This document shows positions 24,973 to 33,755 of a stretch of 64,000 bases of DNA, in pieces. The translations under genes and the position numbers were made by a program. Within the stretch, counting starts at the first letter, position 1. Every line of letters begins with the position of its first letter. The DNA is from JAWVFN01 sp963696625 (GTDB lineage: Bacteria > Actinomycetota > Thermoleophilia > Solirubrobacterales > 70-9): the NCBI GenBank assembly GCA_963696625.1, contig CAVOKZ010000047.1, positions 1-64,000 of the forward strand, read 5' to 3'. The notes below the pieces were generated by a model. That model had not been told where the DNA came from and searched no databases. It was given only the letters and a program-made list of their open reading frames with translations.

Positions 24973-26424
24973 TCAGCGGAATGCGTAGGCTCGGATCGGC
25001 GGCCCGGTGCAGTCCCCCGGGCACTCGTCCGGGCGGCCGTCGGCGGCGTCGAACCAGACGAGGCGGAAGGCCCGGCCGCGCTTGTAGGCAAGTCGGCGCT
25101 GGAAGTAGCCGCGCGGATCGGTCTTGAAGACCGGCGTCGCGGACACCCAGCGCTTGCCGGCGTTGCGGAGGATCTGGACGTGGGCGGAGCCCGCGGGCCG
25201 GACCTCGCCCCAGACGGCGACGCGCTTCGGGCTCTTCGTGCGGCGCACGACCAGGGGGGTGCGGAAAGCGTCGAAGGCAGGCTTGGCGCGGCCGTCGCGC
25301 AGCCTCAGCCCCGACTGAAAGCCACCAGTCTGGGCATCATCGCGGTCGAGGTACTGCGAGAAGGCCGCGACGCCTCGGTTACGCCAGGCGAGGTATTCGG
25401 CGATGCCCAGCCATTCGGCCTGCCTGCGGAAGCTGACGCCGAAGTTCGGGTCGGGTGGATCGGTCTGGACGCCGTACTCGGTCAGCAGCAGCGGCACCCG
25501 GTTGATCGCACCGGCACCCGCGGCGCGGCGCAGCAGCCGTGTCAGCGCCCCGATGTTGCCCATCGTCACGTCGGCCTTCGAGAACGGCGGCCGCCAGGGA
25601 GGGTCGATCCCGGTGTGGGGGTGGTGGGCGAAGCCGTCGGCGCGCAGCGGTGGGCAGGCTGCCTTGAGGCGGCCGTGGCGTCCTCGCTTGAGGCAGAGCA
25701 GGCGCTGGGTGAAGGCGATAGCCCCGAGCGTGTCTCGGGTTCCGCGCGGCGCCAGCTCGCCGATCAGGATCTTGCCCTTGAACCCGCCGGCTAGAAGCCC
25801 GGCGCGGCCGGCGACGTAGAGCCGCCTGTAGAGCGCCGGGGAGTTCGCCTGCGGCTGCAGCTGGAACGGGCTGTTGGGCTCGTTCCAGACCCCGACGTAG
25901 GCCGCGCCGGGATAGCGGCGCGCGAGGGCCTTCAGGAACAGACCGTACTCGCCTGGGTCGGGATCCGTGCCGTCCTTGCCCGAGGCGTCGCTCGCCCAGC
26001 GCGGCACGCGGCCGTTGGGAAACCGCCCGGTCGGCACCAGCATCGCGCGCATCCCGCGCGCGGCGATGCCCTGGACGACGAGGTCGTACTTGCCCCACCC
26101 GCGCCCGGGGTCGCCGGGAGATGGCTGCCCGTAGCCGCTCCAGGCGGGGTCGCCGGCGTCGCCCGCCGGCTTCGCGGTCGCGTCGGGCGCGGCGACGATG
26201 TCGCGCCAGTAGACGAGAACCCGGACCACGTCGGCGCCCTCGCTGCGGGCGTCGTCGAGGGCGGAGGCCGTGAGCGGGCCGCAGCAGAGCCCGCCGCTGA
26301 GCTCCTCGGAGGCGTCGAAGACCGTGATCTGGCTCCGCGACGCCTGGGCGGGCGCAGGCGCGAGGCCGGCCAGGCAGGCCGCCAGGACGATCAGGAACGA
26401 GGCCCGCGCACGCATCGGAATCAC
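24973..26424 (-). CDS. Secreted glycoside-hydrolase-like protein
   Basis: 483 residues, ATG 26424 (an ATG at 26415 is an alternative). Signal peptide at 1-28. Cellulase-superfamily (GH5/GH39-like) TIM-barrel features: DVVRVLVYWRDIV, acid/base motif GVWNEPNSPFQLQP, LIGELAPRG, and a probable nucleophile in LLLTEYGVQTDPP. The C-terminal ~110 residues form a small beta domain ending in a Cys pair (DECPGDCTGPP). Substrate unknown. It lies between the IS and proS, all pointing leftwards except the IS. Confidence 0.75.
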   Translation of the reverse strand: MIPMRARASFLIVLAACLAGLAPAPAQASRSQITVFDASEELSGGLCCGPLTASALDDARSEGADVVRVLVYWRDIVAAPDATAKPAGDAGDPAWSGYGQPSPGDPGRGWGKYDLVVQGIAARGMRAMLVPTGRFPNGRVPRWASDASGKDGTDPDPGEYGLFLKALARRYPGAAYVGVWNEPNSPFQLQPQANSPALYRRLYVAGRAGLLAGGFKGKILIGELAPRGTRDTLGAIAFTQRLLCLKRGRHGRLKAACPPLRADGFAHHPHTGIDPPWRPPFSKADVTMGNIGALTRLLRRAAGAGAINRVPLLLTEYGVQTDPPDPNFGVSFRRQAEWLGIAEYLAWRNRGVAAFSQYLDRDDAQTGGFQSGLRLRDGRAKPAFDAFRTPLVVRRTKSPKRVAVWGEVRPAGSAHVQILRNAGKRWVSATPVFKTDPRGYFQRRLAYKRGRAFRLVWFDAADGRPDECPGDCTGPPIRAYAFR

Positions 26425-26463
26425 GAACGCTAGCCCCGTCGCGGAGTTGCGGCGCCGGCTAAC

Positions 26464-27968
26464 TCAATATGCCTTGGCGAAGATCGCCTCGACCTTGGCG
26501 GGCTGGCCCGAGATCACGCACTTGGCGCCGGACGGAGGTTCGGCGTCGAAGGGGATGCAGCGGACGCTGACTCCCAGCTCCGCCATCAGCTCCGCGGTCT
26601 TCGGGTCCTCGCTCCAGGGCGCCCGCACGAAGCCGCCGGCCTCCGCTTCCTCTCCCGAGAACCATTCGCGGAACTCCTCGGCGCTCGAGACCTCGGTCGT
26701 CGTCCGCGCCGCGAGCCGTTCGGTCGCCTCGCGCAGGTAGCCCTGCTGGATCTCGGCGAGCATCGCCTCGATCGCCGCCTCGGCACCCTCACGGGCCAGC
26801 GGCTCGCGCGACAGGTCCCCGGAGTCGCGGCGCGTGACGGTGACCACGCCCTGCTCGATGTCCCGCTCGCCGAGCTCGACGATCACCGGGACGCCCTTGC
26901 GGATCCATTCCCAGCGCTTCTCGGCCGGCTTGCGATCGCGGCCGTCGACGGAGGCCCGTATCGGGGCGCCGCCGAACACGGCCTCGCCAAGCGCCCGCTC
27001 GAGCCCGGCGGCCGCCTCGAGCACCGGCGCCGGGTCGTCGCGGGTGATCGGCACGATCACGACCTGGGTGGGCGCGGCGGCGGGGGGAGGCGGAGCCCGT
27101 CGTCGTCGGCGTGGGTCATCACCAGCGCGCCCATCATCCGGGTGGAGACGCCCCACGAGGTCGTGTACGCGTGCTGCTTGCCGCCGTCGGCGTCGGTGAA
27201 CTCGATCCCCATCGCCGCCGAGAAGTTCTGGCCGAGGTAGTGCGAGGTCCCGGACTGGAGCGCCTTGCCGTCCTGCATCATCGCCTCGATCGTCAGGCTC
27301 GACTCGGCGCCGGGAAAGCGCTCGGACTCCGGCTTGTCGCCCTCGATCACCGGCATCGCCAGCACCGTCTCGGCGAACTCGCGGTAGACGTCGAGCATCT
27401 CGCGGGTCTTCTCCAAGGCCTCCTCGGACGTTGCATGGGCGGTGTGCCCTTCCTGCCAGAGGAACTCGGTCGTGCGCAGGAACAGCCGCGTGCGCAGCTC
27501 CCAGCGCACGACGTTGGCCCACTGGTTGATCAGCAGCGGCAGGTCGCGGTAGGACTTGATCCACTTCGCGAACGAGCGCCCGATGATCGTCTCCGAGGTG
27601 GGGCGGACGACGAGCGGCTCGTCGAGCTCGCCGGCCGGCTGCAGCCCGTCGGGCCCCTGCTCGAGGCGGTGGTGGGTGACCACCGCCATCTCCTTGGCGA
27701 AGCCCTCGACGTGCTTGGCCTCGTTCTCGAAGTAGCTGAGAGGGATGAACAGCGGGAAGTAGGCGTTCGAGGAGCCGCTGGCCTTGATCGCGTCGTCGAG
27801 GGCCCGCTGCATCAGCTCCCAGATGCCGTAGCCCCAGGGGCGGATGACCATGCAGCCGCGCACGTGGTCGAGCTCGGCGACCTCGGCGTCGCGGACGACG
27901 CTCTGAAACCACTGCGGGAAGTCCTCGGCGCGCGTGGGCGAGATGCCGGATTTGCCTTTGCGTTCCAT
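26464..27968 (-). CDS. proS: Prolyl-tRNA synthetase, frameshifted in this sequence
   Basis: Start ATG 27968 (MERKGKSG). The N-terminal frame has the class II motifs: RGCMVIRPWGYGIWELMQ, VVRPTSETIIG, RWELRTRLFLRTTEFLWQEGHTAH and TSWGVSTRMMGALVMTHADDDGLRLPP. The anticodon-binding and C-terminal zinc-like parts (TQVVIVPITRDD, WEWIRKGVPVIVELGERDIE, CIPFDAEPPSGAKCVISGQPA) are in another frame. The switch lies in the G/C run 27074-27090 (six G at 27082-27087) and needs one missing base. It is the ~500-residue archaeal/eukaryote-like ProRS form. Being essential, the break is probably a consensus error. Confidence 0.88.
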
Positions 27969-27984
27969 ATGCTCGGCCGCGATC

Positions 27985-28611
27985 ATGCCAACGCAGGCCA
28001 AACGCCGCCGTCCCGGGTTCCGGCGCCAGTTCGGATTGGACCGGTCGGGGCCGAATCCGAAGGAGACGCGGCCGGGCCAGCCGCTGCGGCCGTGGACGCT
28101 GCCGAACCTGATCGGGTACCTGCGACTCGCCGGCCTGCCGGTCTTTCTCTATCTCGCGTTCAACTCCGGCGACGGCCGCAGCTTCGCGGCGGCGGCCCTC
28201 TATTGGCTGATCGCCGCCGGCGACTACTTCGACGGCTTCGTCGCCCGCGCCACGGGTCAGTACAGCCGCATGGGCGCGTTGCTCGACCCGGTCGTCGACC
28301 GCGCCACCGTGCTCTCCGGCGCCGCCGTCTGCTGGCACTTCGAGTTGCTGCCGCGCTGGGCCCTCGCCGTGCTCGCGGTGCGCGAGGTGGTCACGCTCGC
28401 CCTCGCGCAGATCGCCCTGCGCCGGGGCCAGGAGATCGAGATCAACTGGCTCGGGCGGATCGCGGTGTTCGCCGTGATGGGCGCGATCTTCTGGACGATG
28501 GTGATCGAGAGCGAGATCTGGAGCGTTCTTTTCGTCTTCGGGGTCGCCTGCTCGCTGGCCTCGACGGCGCTCTACGTGCGCAGCGGGGCCGCGAAGGCGC
28601 GCGCAAAGTAG
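27985..28611 (+). CDS. CDP-alcohol phosphatidyltransferase
   Basis: 208 residues from ATG 27985, divergent from proS with a 16-bp gap. The diagnostic D-x2-DG-x2-AR-x8-G-x3-D-x3-D motif is complete: GDYFDGFVARATGQYSRMGALLDPVVD. A basic N-terminal tail (QAKRRRPGFRRQFG) precedes 5-6 membrane helices. Phosphatidylglycerophosphate synthase-type is most likely (WTLPNLIGYLRLAGLPVFLYL at the start), but cardiolipin or inositol acceptors cannot be excluded. Confidence 0.88.
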   Translation: MPTQAKRRRPGFRRQFGLDRSGPNPKETRPGQPLRPWTLPNLIGYLRLAGLPVFLYLAFNSGDGRSFAAAALYWLIAAGDYFDGFVARATGQYSRMGALLDPVVDRATVLSGAAVCWHFELLPRWALAVLAVREVVTLALAQIALRRGQEIEINWLGRIAVFAVMGAIFWTMVIESEIWSVLFVFGVACSLASTALYVRSGAAKARAK

Positions 28612-28673
28612 GGTGCACAACCCTCAAGCCGGGGTAGAGCCTGGCGTTCTCAAGCTATAGTGCCCTCCACCTG

Positions 28674-28943
28674 ATGGAAGAGACGTTTCCCGACATTGGC
28701 GCGATGAGCGATCCGGAGCTCAAGGATCTGATCGAATCGCTCACCGAGGAAGAGCAGGAGATCTCCTACAAGAGGCGGATCCTGCACGGCAAGATCGACA
28801 TCCTCCGCGCCGAGCTCGTCAACCGCCTGCGCTCCAAGCGCGAGGAGGGCGACACGCTGATCAAGGGCGACGACGTCGAGCGCCTGAGCAAGATCCTCGC
28901 CGGCGAGGCTGACGAGCCCGTCAAGCCGCCCGAGGACTCCTAG
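28674..28943 (+). CDS. RsiG-like c-di-GMP-binding anti-sigma factor candidate
   Basis: 89 residues, ATG 28674; TATAGT at 28656-28661 could be the -10 box. Almost all helix. Residues 27-42 give E27-x3-S31-x2-R34-x3-H38-x3-D42, matching the RsiG c-di-GMP motif E(X)3S(X)2R(X)3Q(X)3D except H for Q. Streptomyces RsiG carries two such motifs and holds sigma WhiG; in Rubrobacter a single-motif RsiG works as a homodimer. This single-motif protein fits the second type. No whiG/fliA-like sigma gene is in the window. It is followed 26 bp later by the FHA gene. Confidence 0.7.
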   Translation: MEETFPDIGAMSDPELKDLIESLTEEEQEISYKRRILHGKIDILRAELVNRLRSKREEGDTLIKGDDVERLSKILAGEADEPVKPPEDS

Positions 28944-28969
28944 AACAGGGAAAGGAGGGAAGACCGCGC

Positions 28970-29443
28970 GTGGCCGTCCATTGCCCTGAATGTGGCTTCG
29001 TCAACGCCGAAGGCGCGAACTACTGCCAGAAGTGCGGCGCCTATCTGTCCCGCCCGGAGGGAACCGACGAACCGACGACGATGACCTATCGCGTCGACGA
29101 GAGCGGCGACATGCAGGTCGTCGACATCGACGAAGTCGTCGACAACGCGGGCGCCGCGATGGTCATCCGCTCGGGCGGCGGTCGCGCGGGTGAGAGCTTC
29201 CCGCTGAGAGATGACCGCCTCTCGATCGGGCGCAGCCCCGACGCCGGAATCTTCCTCGACGACGTTACCGTCTCGCGAAACCACGCCCTTGTCGTCAAGC
29301 GCCGCGACGGCCGCTACATCGACGACCTGGGCTCGCTCAACGGGACCTATGTGAATCGCCGCCGGATCGAGTCGCACTCCCTTGCCGACGGCGACGAGAT
29401 CCAGGTCGGCAAGTACAAGCTCAGCTATCTGGAGAAGCCATGA
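28970..29443 (+). CDS. Zinc-ribbon/FHA-domain protein (GarA-like)
   Basis: 157 residues from GTG 28970 after AAAGGAGGG. A zinc ribbon at the N-terminus (C5, C8, C19, C22: HCPECG ... YCQKCG) is followed by TTMTYRVDE and an FHA domain at ~65-157 with LSIGRSPDAGIFLDD, VSRNHALVV and GSLNGTYVNRRRIE. FHA domains bind phosphothreonine. In mycobacteria GarA controls glutamate/2-oxoglutarate metabolism; the phospho-Thr (ETTS) motif of GarA is replaced here by TTMT. Overlaps the MerR gene by 4 bp, like garA-ftsR synteny. Confidence 0.88.
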   Translation: MAVHCPECGFVNAEGANYCQKCGAYLSRPEGTDEPTTMTYRVDESGDMQVVDIDEVVDNAGAAMVIRSGGGRAGESFPLRDDRLSIGRSPDAGIFLDDVTVSRNHALVVKRRDGRYIDDLGSLNGTYVNRRRIESHSLADGDEIQVGKYKLSYLEKP

Positions 29444-30167
29444 GCACGCCGACCGCGAGGAACTCGGCCGAGCTGTCGAACCGCAAGGCGCTGACCATCG
29501 GCGCCGTGGCAAAGATCCTCGGCCAGGAGTTCGACGACGTCTCGATCTCGAAGATCCGCTACCTCGAGGATCAGAAGCTGCTCTCGCCACGGCGCACGCC
29601 CGGCGGGTATCGCCTCTACAGCCAGGCCGACGTCGAGCGCCTGCGCACGATCCTGCGCCTCCAGCGCGACGAGTTCCTGCCCCTGCGGGTGATCCGCCAG
29701 GAGCTCGCTGCCGGCGGCGAGCGCGACGAGGCCAAGGCGCGTACGGCGGCCGCTAGGCGTGCGGTCAGCATCGAACAGGCCGCCGGGGCGCAGCTGACCA
29801 TCGACCAGCTCTCCGACGACACCGGTGCCTCGCCGTCGCTGATCGCCGAGGCCTCGAGGAGTACGGCATCGTCCAGCCCGAGGGCCCGCGGGGCGCTCGC
29901 CTCTACAGCGACACCGATCGCGAGATCGTCCAGGCAGCGGCCGAGCTCGCCCGCTACGGCGTCCAGGGGCGCAACCTCAAGGTCTTCCGCACGGCCGCCG
30001 ATCGGGAAGCGGCGCTGCTCGAGCAGATCCTGGGGCCCTCGCTGCAGTCGAGCAATCAGGCGAGGCGCCGCGAAGCGCTTGAGACCCTCGAGACGCTCGC
30101 CGCCGCCGTCGGCAACCTGAAGCATCTGGTGCTGGTTCGCGACCTGCGCAGGCTCACGGGCGAGTAG
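29440..30167 (+). CDS. FtsR-like MerR-family regulator, frameshifted
   Basis: ATG 29440. The N-terminal winged helix (LTIGAVAKILGQEFDDVSISKIRYLEDQKLLSPRRT, GYRLYSQADVERLRTILRLQRDEFLPLRVIRQEL) strongly resembles actinobacterial FtsR, which sits next to garA and controls ftsZ. The second half (LEEYGIVQPEGPRG, RLYSDTDREIVQAAAELARYGVQGRNLKVFRTAADREAALLEQIL) is present only after adding a base near 29853 (GCCGAGGC-CTCGAG) and ends at TAG 30167. Total ~241 residues, normal for the family. True mutation or consensus error cannot be told. Confidence 0.82.
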
Positions 30168-30176
30168 CCCGCGCGC

Positions 30177-30641
30177 GTGGCCAAGATCGCCCGCCGCCGA
30201 TCCGTCGCCGCACCGGTCTCCGACGTCTGGCGCGTCGTCTCCGACCCCGAGCACCTGCCGCGCTGGTGGCCGCGAACCACCCGGGTCGAGAACGTCGCGG
30301 GCAGAGGTGAAGGCAGCTCCTGGACCCAGGTGCTCGAGACGCGTGGCGGGCGGGGCGTGCGCGCCGATTACCGCTGCACCGCGTCGGAGCCCGAGAGCCG
30401 GTTCGCGTTCGAGCAGGAGCTCGCGGGATCGCCCTTCGAGCGCGTCCTGCGCAGCTCGGAGATCGAGATCGCGCTGGCCCCCGCCGAGGCGGGGACCGAG
30501 GTCGCGCTGATCCAACGCCAGCGGCTGCGCGGGCTCTCGCGCTTCGGCTCGCCGATGATGCGGCGCGGGTCGGGCAAGATCCTCAGCGATGCCCTCGACG
30601 GGCTCGAGCAGGCGCTGGGCGGGGTCGAGGAGGGCAGGTGA
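30177..30641 (+). CDS. SRPBCC/START-like protein
   Basis: 154 residues, GTG 30177. Pattern RRSVAAPVSDVWRVVSDPEHLPRWWPRTTRVENV, then strands WTQVLETRGGRGVRADYRC and a long C-terminal helix. This is the SRPBCC fold, a hydrophobic-ligand cavity used by polyketide cyclases, coenzyme Q-binding and lipid proteins. Overlaps the next gene by 4 bp, so the two probably act in one lipid step (inference). Confidence 0.8.
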   Translation: MAKIARRRSVAAPVSDVWRVVSDPEHLPRWWPRTTRVENVAGRGEGSSWTQVLETRGGRGVRADYRCTASEPESRFAFEQELAGSPFERVLRSSEIEIALAPAEAGTEVALIQRQRLRGLSRFGSPMMRRGSGKILSDALDGLEQALGGVEEGR

Positions 30642-32290
30642 GCGACGGCCCGCGGACCGACTCGAAATGGTGGGGTTGGGGCGCTAACGAGAAGCGAACG
30701 GAGTTGACCGAAGAGCAGCTCGGGCCGCTGCGCGAGGAACTCGGCGTCAGCGAGTCGCTGGCCGCTGGTCGCTCGTCGCTGGATCTGGACATCGAGGCGG
30801 TCCAGCTTCCGGAAGCGCGACCGTTGCCCGACGCGGTGATTGCGGCAGCGGGTGACGGGCTCGTCACCGAACACGGGCAACGTGTGCGGCATTCGGCCGG
30901 AAAGAGCTATCCGGATCTGGTCCGGGTGCGGTCCGGGAGCCTGGAGCACGCGCCCGACGCGATCGTTTCGCCCGCCGACCGCACCCAGCTCGAGGTGCTG
31001 CTCGGCGCCTGCGCGGCCGAGAACGTCGCCGTGGTGCCGTTCGGGGGCGGCAGCAGCGTCGTCGGCGGGGTCGAGCCCCGCTGCGGCGGGCGCAGCAAGG
31101 TGATCTCGCTCGACCTCTGCCGCATGCGCGACGTTTCGGTCGACCCGGTCTCGATGACGGCGCGGCTCGGCCCGGGGCTTCGCGGCCCCGAGGCCGAGGA
31201 GGCGCTCGGCGCCGAGGGCTTCACCCTCGGGCACTTCCCGCAGTCGTTCGAATTCGCGACGATCGGCGGCTTCGCGGCGACCCGCTCGGCGGGGCAGGCG
31301 TCCGCCGGCTACGGACGCTTCGACGAGCTCGTCACAGCGGTCGACATGGCTTCCCCGGCGGGACGGCTCTCGACACTGCAGACGCCGCATACCGCCGCAG
31401 GGCCGGCGCTGCGCGAGGTCGTGATCGGCTCCGAGGGCGTGTTCGGGGTGATCGACGAGGTCACGGTGCGGCTGCGGCCGGCCCCCGAGGCGAAGCGCTA
31501 CGAGACCTGGTTCGCGCCCGACTTCGAGACCGGGCGCGAGATCGTCCGCTCGCTCGCCCAGCACGACTGCCTCGCCGACATCACCAGGCTCTCCGACGAG
31601 GAGGAGACGCGGTTCTTCCTCGGGCTCTCCGTAGCCGAGGGAACGGGCCGACGCCGCGCGCTGGACGCCTACCTGAAGCTCCGCGGAAAGCGGGGCGGCT
31701 GCATGATGATCCTCGGCTGGGAAGGCGAGCCGGAGTCCGTGCGCCGCCGCAGGTCGCTGACGACGCGGCGGCTTCGGGCGGCCGGCGCCGTGGCGCTGGG
31801 CCAGTCCGCGGGGCGCTCCTGGGAGCACGGCCGCTACGACGCCCCCTACCTGCGTGACGAGCTGCTCGACCGCGGGGTGATGGTCGAGACGCTCGAGAGC
31901 TCGCACACATGGAGCCGGGCGCCCGAGCTGTATGCGGCGGTCGGCGACGCCCTGCGAAACACCCTCGCGGCGGGAGGGACGCCTCCGATCGTGCTCTGCC
32001 ACCTCTCGCATGCCTACCGCGACGGAGCCTCGCTGTATTTCACCTTCCTCGCCCGCCAGCGGCCGGGTGAGGAGCTCGAGCAGTGGCGCGAGGCGAAGAC
32101 CGCGGCCTGCGAGGCGATCGTCGCCACCGGCGGCACGATCACCCACCACCACGCCGTCGGCCAGGACCACGCTCCCTACATGCGGGCGGAGGTCGGCGAG
32201 CTCGGGCTCGAGGCGCTGCGTGCGCTGAAGGAGCGCTTTGACCCCGCCGGGGTGATGAACCCCGGCAAGCTGATTACTGCGCCGGCGTAG
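30638..32290 (+). CDS. Alkyldihydroxyacetonephosphate-synthase-like FAD oxidase
   Basis: 550 residues, GTG 30638. VAO-type FAD domain: RHSAGKSYPDLVRVRSG, APDAIVSPADRTQLEVLL, VVPFGGGSSVVGGVEP, RLGPGLRGPEAEEAL, TIGGFAATRSAGQASAGYGRFDELV and GSEGVFGVIDEVTVRLRP. The C-terminal cap has the alkyl-DHAP-synthase-type His cluster GGTITHHHAVGQDHAPYM and FDPAGVMNPGKLI. ADHAP synthase makes ether lipids in eukaryotes; bacterial homologues are also seen in alkylresorcinol/lipid loci. Overlaps the convergent gene by 17 bp. Confidence 0.85.
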   Translation: MSDGPRTDSKWWGWGANEKRTELTEEQLGPLREELGVSESLAAGRSSLDLDIEAVQLPEARPLPDAVIAAAGDGLVTEHGQRVRHSAGKSYPDLVRVRSGSLEHAPDAIVSPADRTQLEVLLGACAAENVAVVPFGGGSSVVGGVEPRCGGRSKVISLDLCRMRDVSVDPVSMTARLGPGLRGPEAEEALGAEGFTLGHFPQSFEFATIGGFAATRSAGQASAGYGRFDELVTAVDMASPAGRLSTLQTPHTAAGPALREVVIGSEGVFGVIDEVTVRLRPAPEAKRYETWFAPDFETGREIVRSLAQHDCLADITRLSDEEETRFFLGLSVAEGTGRRRALDAYLKLRGKRGGCMMILGWEGEPESVRRRRSLTTRRLRAAGAVALGQSAGRSWEHGRYDAPYLRDELLDRGVMVETLESSHTWSRAPELYAAVGDALRNTLAAGGTPPIVLCHLSHAYRDGASLYFTFLARQRPGEELEQWREAKTAACEAIVATGGTITHHHAVGQDHAPYMRAEVGELGLEALRALKERFDPAGVMNPGKLITAPA

Positions 32291-33320
32291 TCGCCGTCGT
32301 GCCCGTGCGCGGGATTGCCCCTTCGAGCACGGTCTCGCCGACGTAAGGGGGCGGCGATTTGGACTTCTTCGTGGTGAAGCTGCTAAGAGTCTTCTCGTCC
32401 TCTCGGCTCACACGAGAAACCCGGATCCCCTGAATCGCCGGGAGCGCTGAAAGGAGGCTTGACGGAATCGGCGCGGCCCCGGTGAGGTTCCCGTCCTTGT
32501 CCGCAACTTGAAATGCGAACGGAATGGCCACCTCTGGGTTGCCGCCGCTCGGCGGGTTGTAGAACCAGACGACGTACGCATCGCCGTTCGAGCTTGGTTG
32601 CAGCCCGGCCAGGTTCAGCTGCACGGCGGGCTGGTCCTTTGCCTGCACGAACACCGCTTGACCCGACGCACCGCTGTCATCGACCGGCTGAAGCTCAACG
32701 ATCGTGAGATCACCGTTGCTCGCAGTCGTGGAAGTGTCTGTCGTGCTTGAGTCGTCATCCCCGCCACCGACCACACCGGTGATCAGCAGCACAGCGATCA
32801 GCACTGCCAGGCCGCCAGCCGCAAGCACGACCGGCAAGCGGCGGTTCTTGGAACCGAGCCCGCGCACTCCTCGACCGAGTGTGTCGAGACCCTTGCGCGC
32901 AGCGGCACCCGATCGCGCTGCGGCTGCGGAGGCGCCGCCCGGCTCGGCGGTACCGCCAAACGAGGGCGCCGCGCCCGGCGCGGGCGCGGCGGGGGCCCCG
33001 GGAAGCTCCGGCAGGCGCGCGTTGGGCGCCAGCAGCCGCAGCTGGGAGGAGAGCTTGGCCGCGAGCGCCGCCGACTCCGGGTCGTGCTGGAGCTGGCGCG
33101 CGGCGTCGGCGCGGCCGATCGGGTCCGCCTGGCCGAGCAGGTAGTCGGTGAGGCCGACCTTGGCGTCGGGGTCGGCGCCGCCGATCTCGGTCAGCGAAGT
33201 GCGTGCCCGCGAGCGGACCTCGCCGGCGTCTATGCCGAGCAGCGAGCCGATGTCGGCATAGCTCTGGCCGCCCTCGAGGAGCAGCTGCAGCATCGCGCGT
33301 TGGTCTTCGGTGATTGGCAC
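32274..33320 (-). CDS. Membrane protein with sigma-region-4-like HTH and RskA-like exterior domain
   Basis: 348 residues from GTG 33320 (VPITEDQRAML). Residues 1-55 look like a sigma-70 region 4/HTH (LQLLLEGGQSYADIGSLLGIDAGEVRSRARTSL). An Ala/Pro/Gly-rich linker is followed by one membrane helix near residue 185 (VVLAAGGLAVLIAVLLITGVV). The outer part (LTIVELQPVDDSGASGQAVFV, DAYVVWFYNPPSG) resembles the anti-sigma-K RskA domain. The usual order is sigma plus separate anti-sigma; here an HTH is attached to the anti-sigma-like half. The C-terminus is Thr-rich. Confidence 0.65.
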   Translation of the reverse strand: MPITEDQRAMLQLLLEGGQSYADIGSLLGIDAGEVRSRARTSLTEIGGADPDAKVGLTDYLLGQADPIGRADAARQLQHDPESAALAAKLSSQLRLLAPNARLPELPGAPAAPAPGAAPSFGGTAEPGGASAAAARSGAAARKGLDTLGRGVRGLGSKNRRLPVVLAAGGLAVLIAVLLITGVVGGGDDDSSTTDTSTTASNGDLTIVELQPVDDSGASGQAVFVQAKDQPAVQLNLAGLQPSSNGDAYVVWFYNPPSGGNPEVAIPFAFQVADKDGNLTGAAPIPSSLLSALPAIQGIRVSRVSREDEKTLSSFTTKKSKSPPPYVGETVLEGAIPRTGTTATTPAQ

Positions 33321-33359
33321 GAGGTGGAAGGGTATGCGCTGGCGGGGTATGTTGCGCCG

Positions 33360-33755
33360 ATGCCCGACCTTCCCGAAAGCCCGTTCGACCGGCACATCGG
33401 TCACCAGTGGGGCGAAATCGGCGAGGAGCGCGCGACTTCGACCCTCCTCGTCGCCGCCCACCACAAGCAGCCGGTCGGGATCGTCCACGGCGGGGTCTAC
33501 TGCGCGCTCGCCGAAAGCCTCGCCTCGCGGGCGACCGCCCACGCCGTCGTGCCCGACGGCAACATGGCCCTCGGCATGTCGAACAACGCCACCTTCATGC
33601 GCCCGGCGACCGGCGGCACGATCCACGTCGAGGCGACCCGCCGCCACAAGGGCCGCACGACCTGGGTCTGGGACGTCGAATGCCGCGACGACGAGGGCAA
33701 GGTCTGCGCCTTGAACAGGGTCACGATCGCCATCCGCCCGCTCCCCGACTCTTAA
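33360..33755 (+). CDS. PaaI-type hotdog thioesterase
   Basis: 131 residues, ATG 33360, divergent from the RskA-like gene by 39 bp. Hotdog-fold acyl-CoA thioesterase of the PaaI/YdiI group: GIVHGGVYCALAESLASRA is the HGG active-site loop with its helix, followed by NNATFMRPATGGTIHVEATRRHKGRTTWVWDVECRDD and VTIAIRP. Substrate not predictable. Its stop overlaps the end of the convergent nadE by 4 bp. Confidence 0.9.
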   Translation: MPDLPESPFDRHIGHQWGEIGEERATSTLLVAAHHKQPVGIVHGGVYCALAESLASRATAHAVVPDGNMALGMSNNATFMRPATGGTIHVEATRRHKGRTTWVWDVECRDDEGKVCALNRVTIAIRPLPDS

